Below, piece by piece: positions 61,786 through 64,000 of a stretch of DNA of 64,000 bases. The notes beneath the pieces are model-generated. The model saw only the letters and a program-made list of their open reading frames with translations, was not told the origin of the DNA and ran no database searches. Position 1 is the stretch's first letter; each line of letters begins with the position of its first letter. The translations under genes were made by a program, and so were the position numbers. Where the stretch lies: positions 1 to 64,000 of the forward strand of contig NZ_CAJTSC010000005.1 in NCBI RefSeq assembly GCF_910578895.1, given 5' to 3'. Source of the DNA: an uncultured Bacteroides sp. Its GTDB lineage: Bacteria; Bacteroidota; Bacteroidia; Bacteroidales; Bacteroidaceae.

Positions 61786-64000
61786 TTATCTTTTCAATTC
61801 CCGGTTAAAGAAGTTCGTCAATCTGGTGTACAGATGCAGGCGGGTGTTGCCGCCGAATATGCTGTGGTTGCGGTTGGTGTAGACCTGCATGTCGAACTGT
61901 TTGCCAAGCTGCACGAGGTGTTCGGCATATTCCACACAATTCTGGAAATGGACGTTGTCGTCCGCCATGCCATGCACCAGCAACAGGTTGCCGTGCAGAT
62001 TGCCGGCGCGGGTGAAGGCGGAAGAGGCTTTGTAGCCTTCGGCATTCTCTTTCGGGGTGCGCATGAAGCGCTCGCCGTATACGGTATCGTAATAGTTCCA
62101 GTCGGTGACCGGGGCAACGGCAACCCCTGCCTTGAATACCGGAGTGCCTTCGCTCATGCTCATGATGGTCATGTATCCGCCGTAGCTCCAGCCCCAAATG
62201 CCGATACGGTCTTTGTCCACATAGGGTTGGCGTCCTAAGTACAGGGCGGTTTCCACCTGGTCTTTGGCTTCTTTGACGCCGAGATTCAGGTAGGTGCCTT
62301 TGGCGAAATCGGCACCGCGTCCACCCGTGCCGCGTCCGTCTACGCACACTACGACATAACCTTGTGATGCCATGTAAGTCTCCCAGCTCACACCGAATTT
62401 GTCGAGTACCTGCTGCGAGCCGGGACCGCTGTACTGATACATCAAAGCCGGATATCTTTTGTTGGCGGAGAAGTTTGCCGGCTTCATCATCCAACCGTTC
62501 AGCGTAGTGCCGTCGGAGGTTTGAAAAGAGAAAAACTCTTTCACAGGCATGTCATATCCTTTCAGTTTCTGTTTCAGGGCGGCGTTGTCTACGAGCGTCG
62601 CCAGCACTTTGCCGTTATTGTCATTCAGGGTGATGACGGTCGGAGTGTCCAGGCTCGAATAGCGGTTCATGAAATATTTCATGCCGGTGCTGAACTGTGC
62701 GCTGTTTGTTCCGGCTTGCAAGGATAGCTTTGTCTTTTTGCCTTTGCGGTCAATCTTGTAGACGGCGCTGCGCAACGGGCTCTCCTCGTTGCTGCTGTAG
62801 TAGAAGCTTCCCTCTTCGGGGTCGTAGCCCAGGAAGTCCTGTACCTCGTAGTTGCCGGAGGTGACCTGTTTGATAAGGTTTCCGCCTATGCTGTACCAGT
62901 ACAGATGGTTGTATCCGCTCTTTTCGCTGACGAAACTGAAATGTTCGGGATAGAAAACAATGTTGTCGAATACGTTCTCGCGGATGTAGGTGTCGCTTTC
63001 GTCGCGTACCGCCAGCTTGCAGACGGTGCTGCGGGGGTCGGCAAAGTAGAGGTCGAACCGGTTCTGATGGCGGTTCAGCGTCATGACGGCAAGTTTGTTC
63101 GGGTCTTGCGTGAAGCGGATGCGGGGTATGTATCCGCCCTCTTCCAGCGGAAGATTGATTTTGCGGGTTACTTTGGACTTGATGTCGAAAGTATGTACGG
63201 ATACCTTTGAGTTCTTTTCGCCTGTCTTGGGATACTTGTAGGTGTATTCTCCCGGATATTTCGCATAAGCGGCGATGTGGGGCGCCGCTCCGGCAAATAC
63301 CGGGAATGTATAAGAGGGCACTTCCCGTTCGTCGAAGCGGACGAATGCCAGCATCTTGCTGTCGGGGCTGAATTCCAGTGCGCGGTTGAAGGAGAATTCC
63401 TCTTCGTACACCCAGTCGGGAATGCCGTTCAGCACTTCGTTGCGTTTGCCGTCTTCGGTCACCTGGCTTTCGCTGTTGCCGTAAAGCAGTTTGACGAGGA
63501 AGATGTTGTTGTCGCGTACGAAAGCCACCTGAAATCCGTCGGGCGAGAATACGGGAACCTGTTGCGGTCCGCCGTCCGACAGTTTCTCTACCACGTTGTT
63601 TATCTTGCCGTCCAGATTTCGTTTCAAGCTATATATATAATGTATGGCGGTATAGGAGCGGCGGTAGATAGGGGTTGTTTCCGTTGCGATAAGCAGTTTG
63701 CTGCCGTCCGGGGCAAAACTGTAGCTGTCGAATTTCTTGAACGGGCATTCGCGGGCGGTAGCGGCATCGAACAGCACTTCTACCGGTTTGCCTGTCTTGA
63801 AGGAATATTTGATGATTTGTGTCCTGTCCGCATTCATTTGCGAATAGTGTTCGCCATCTCCCGGAATGGGGATGACACCTGAAATGTTTTGGGGAACGAA
63901 CTTTCCGGATACAATCTCTTTTAAATCGAGGGGAGTGCCGCTTTGGGCAAAGCTTGCCAGCATGCAAAGGCAGAGGAGAAGTGCAAAACTTATCTTTTTC
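61786..64000 (-). CDS. Dipeptidyl peptidase IV-type serine protease (S9B), start cut by window end
   Basis: About 738 residues in the window. The frame is open to base 64000, where the minus strand reads G then AAA AAG ATA; the missing two bases probably complete an ATG, giving the signal peptide MKKISFALLLCLCMLASFAQ. The N-terminal half is a DPP-IV beta-propeller (YSFAPDGSKLLIAT, FSPDGFQVAFVRD, PDWVYEEEF with the Glu pair that binds the peptide N-terminus). The C-terminal hydrolase has the Ser in WGWSYGGYM, Asp in HGMADDNVHF and His in NRNHSIFGG. It removes X-Pro dipeptides in the periplasm. It is co-transcribed with lipA. Confidence 0.95.
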   Translation of the reverse strand, partial: KKISFALLLCLCMLASFAQSGTPLDLKEIVSGKFVPQNISGVIPIPGDGEHYSQMNADRTQIIKYSFKTGKPVEVLFDAATARECPFKKFDSYSFAPDGSKLLIATETTPIYRRSYTAIHYIYSLKRNLDGKINNVVEKLSDGGPQQVPVFSPDGFQVAFVRDNNIFLVKLLYGNSESQVTEDGKRNEVLNGIPDWVYEEEFSFNRALEFSPDSKMLAFVRFDEREVPSYTFPVFAGAAPHIAAYAKYPGEYTYKYPKTGEKNSKVSVHTFDIKSKVTRKINLPLEEGGYIPRIRFTQDPNKLAVMTLNRHQNRFDLYFADPRSTVCKLAVRDESDTYIRENVFDNIVFYPEHFSFVSEKSGYNHLYWYSIGGNLIKQVTSGNYEVQDFLGYDPEEGSFYYSSNEESPLRSAVYKIDRKGKKTKLSLQAGTNSAQFSTGMKYFMNRYSSLDTPTVITLNDNNGKVLATLVDNAALKQKLKGYDMPVKEFFSFQTSDGTTLNGWMMKPANFSANKRYPALMYQYSGPGSQQVLDKFGVSWETYMASQGYVVVCVDGRGTGGRGADFAKGTYLNLGVKEAKDQVETALYLGRQPYVDKDRIGIWGWSYGGYMTIMSMSEGTPVFKAGVAVAPVTDWNYYDTVYGERFMRTPKENAEGYKASSAFTRAGNLHGNLLLVHGMADDNVHFQNCVEYAEHLVQLGKQFDMQVYTNRNHSIFGGNTRLHLYTRLTNFFNRELKR

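Overview
The window looks like chromosome from a member of the genus Bacteroides. The grounds are: SusC/SusD outer-membrane pairs, a one-protein hybrid two-component sensor with a beta-propeller, BACON domains, acidic residues after lipoprotein cysteines (a Bacteroidetes surface-export signal), and many TAnnTTTG minus-7 promoter boxes. The species cannot be named from the sequence alone. Coding G+C is mixed: roughly 45-60 % in most genes but near 30-40 % in two genes at 16.1-18.7 kb (counted by eye on single lines).

Layout. Bases 1-370 are the tail of an rRNA operon (23S end, 5S, terminator). Bases 0.9-5.2 kb are a core block: DUF177 protein, rpmF, fabH, era, der. A CfxA-like class A beta-lactamase follows at 5.3-6.3 kb. 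At 6.3-8.8 kb an MlaE/MlaF-type lipid ABC transporter lies divergent from lptB. A small RRM RNA-binding protein, about 1 kb of repeats, tatC and a Dna2-like nuclease-helicase fill 9-15 kb. The helicase has internal repeats and a G8 tract. Bases 15-18.7 kb hold a candidate small RNA, a leucine-rich-repeat lipoprotein and an unknown lipoprotein.

Bases 18.9-57.6 kb are a large pectin utilisation region. It holds a hexuronate MFS permease, KduI with a signal peptide, an orphan PTS-type IIC permease, a GH105 hydrolase, pectin methylesterases (one fused to a CE12 acetylesterase), KdgF, a CE7-type esterase, another alpha/beta esterase, the sensor-regulator, two SusC/SusD pairs with a DUF4957/DUF5123-type surface lipoprotein, a PL1 pectate lyase with BACON domains, GH43, a DUF4861 protein and a GH28 polygalacturonase. 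A phosphoglycolate phosphatase gene sits inside the region. Together the genes describe surface capture and cutting of esterified, decorated homogalacturonan, removal of methyl and acetyl groups, hydrolysis of unsaturated oligomers, and entry of monomers into the KdgF-KduI route. The last 6 kb return to core genes: fabI, a tetrapyrrole-methylase-type methyltransferase, a membrane protein with a Nudix-like tail, lipA and a DPP-IV-type peptidase cut by the window end.

Beyond the genes, the most striking signal is in the intergenic DNA. At least four families of short repeats recur: (A) a 100-140 bp palindrome just 3' of genes (three copies); (B) a MITE-like element with ACGGCTTTTTCATTTGCAGG-type ends, enclosing hairpins that differ by paired changes; (C) elements bounded by GCCTGTTT and its complement (two copies); (D) arrays of 22-bp units with dyad-symmetric cores at four loci. 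I do not recognise any of these as a described family.
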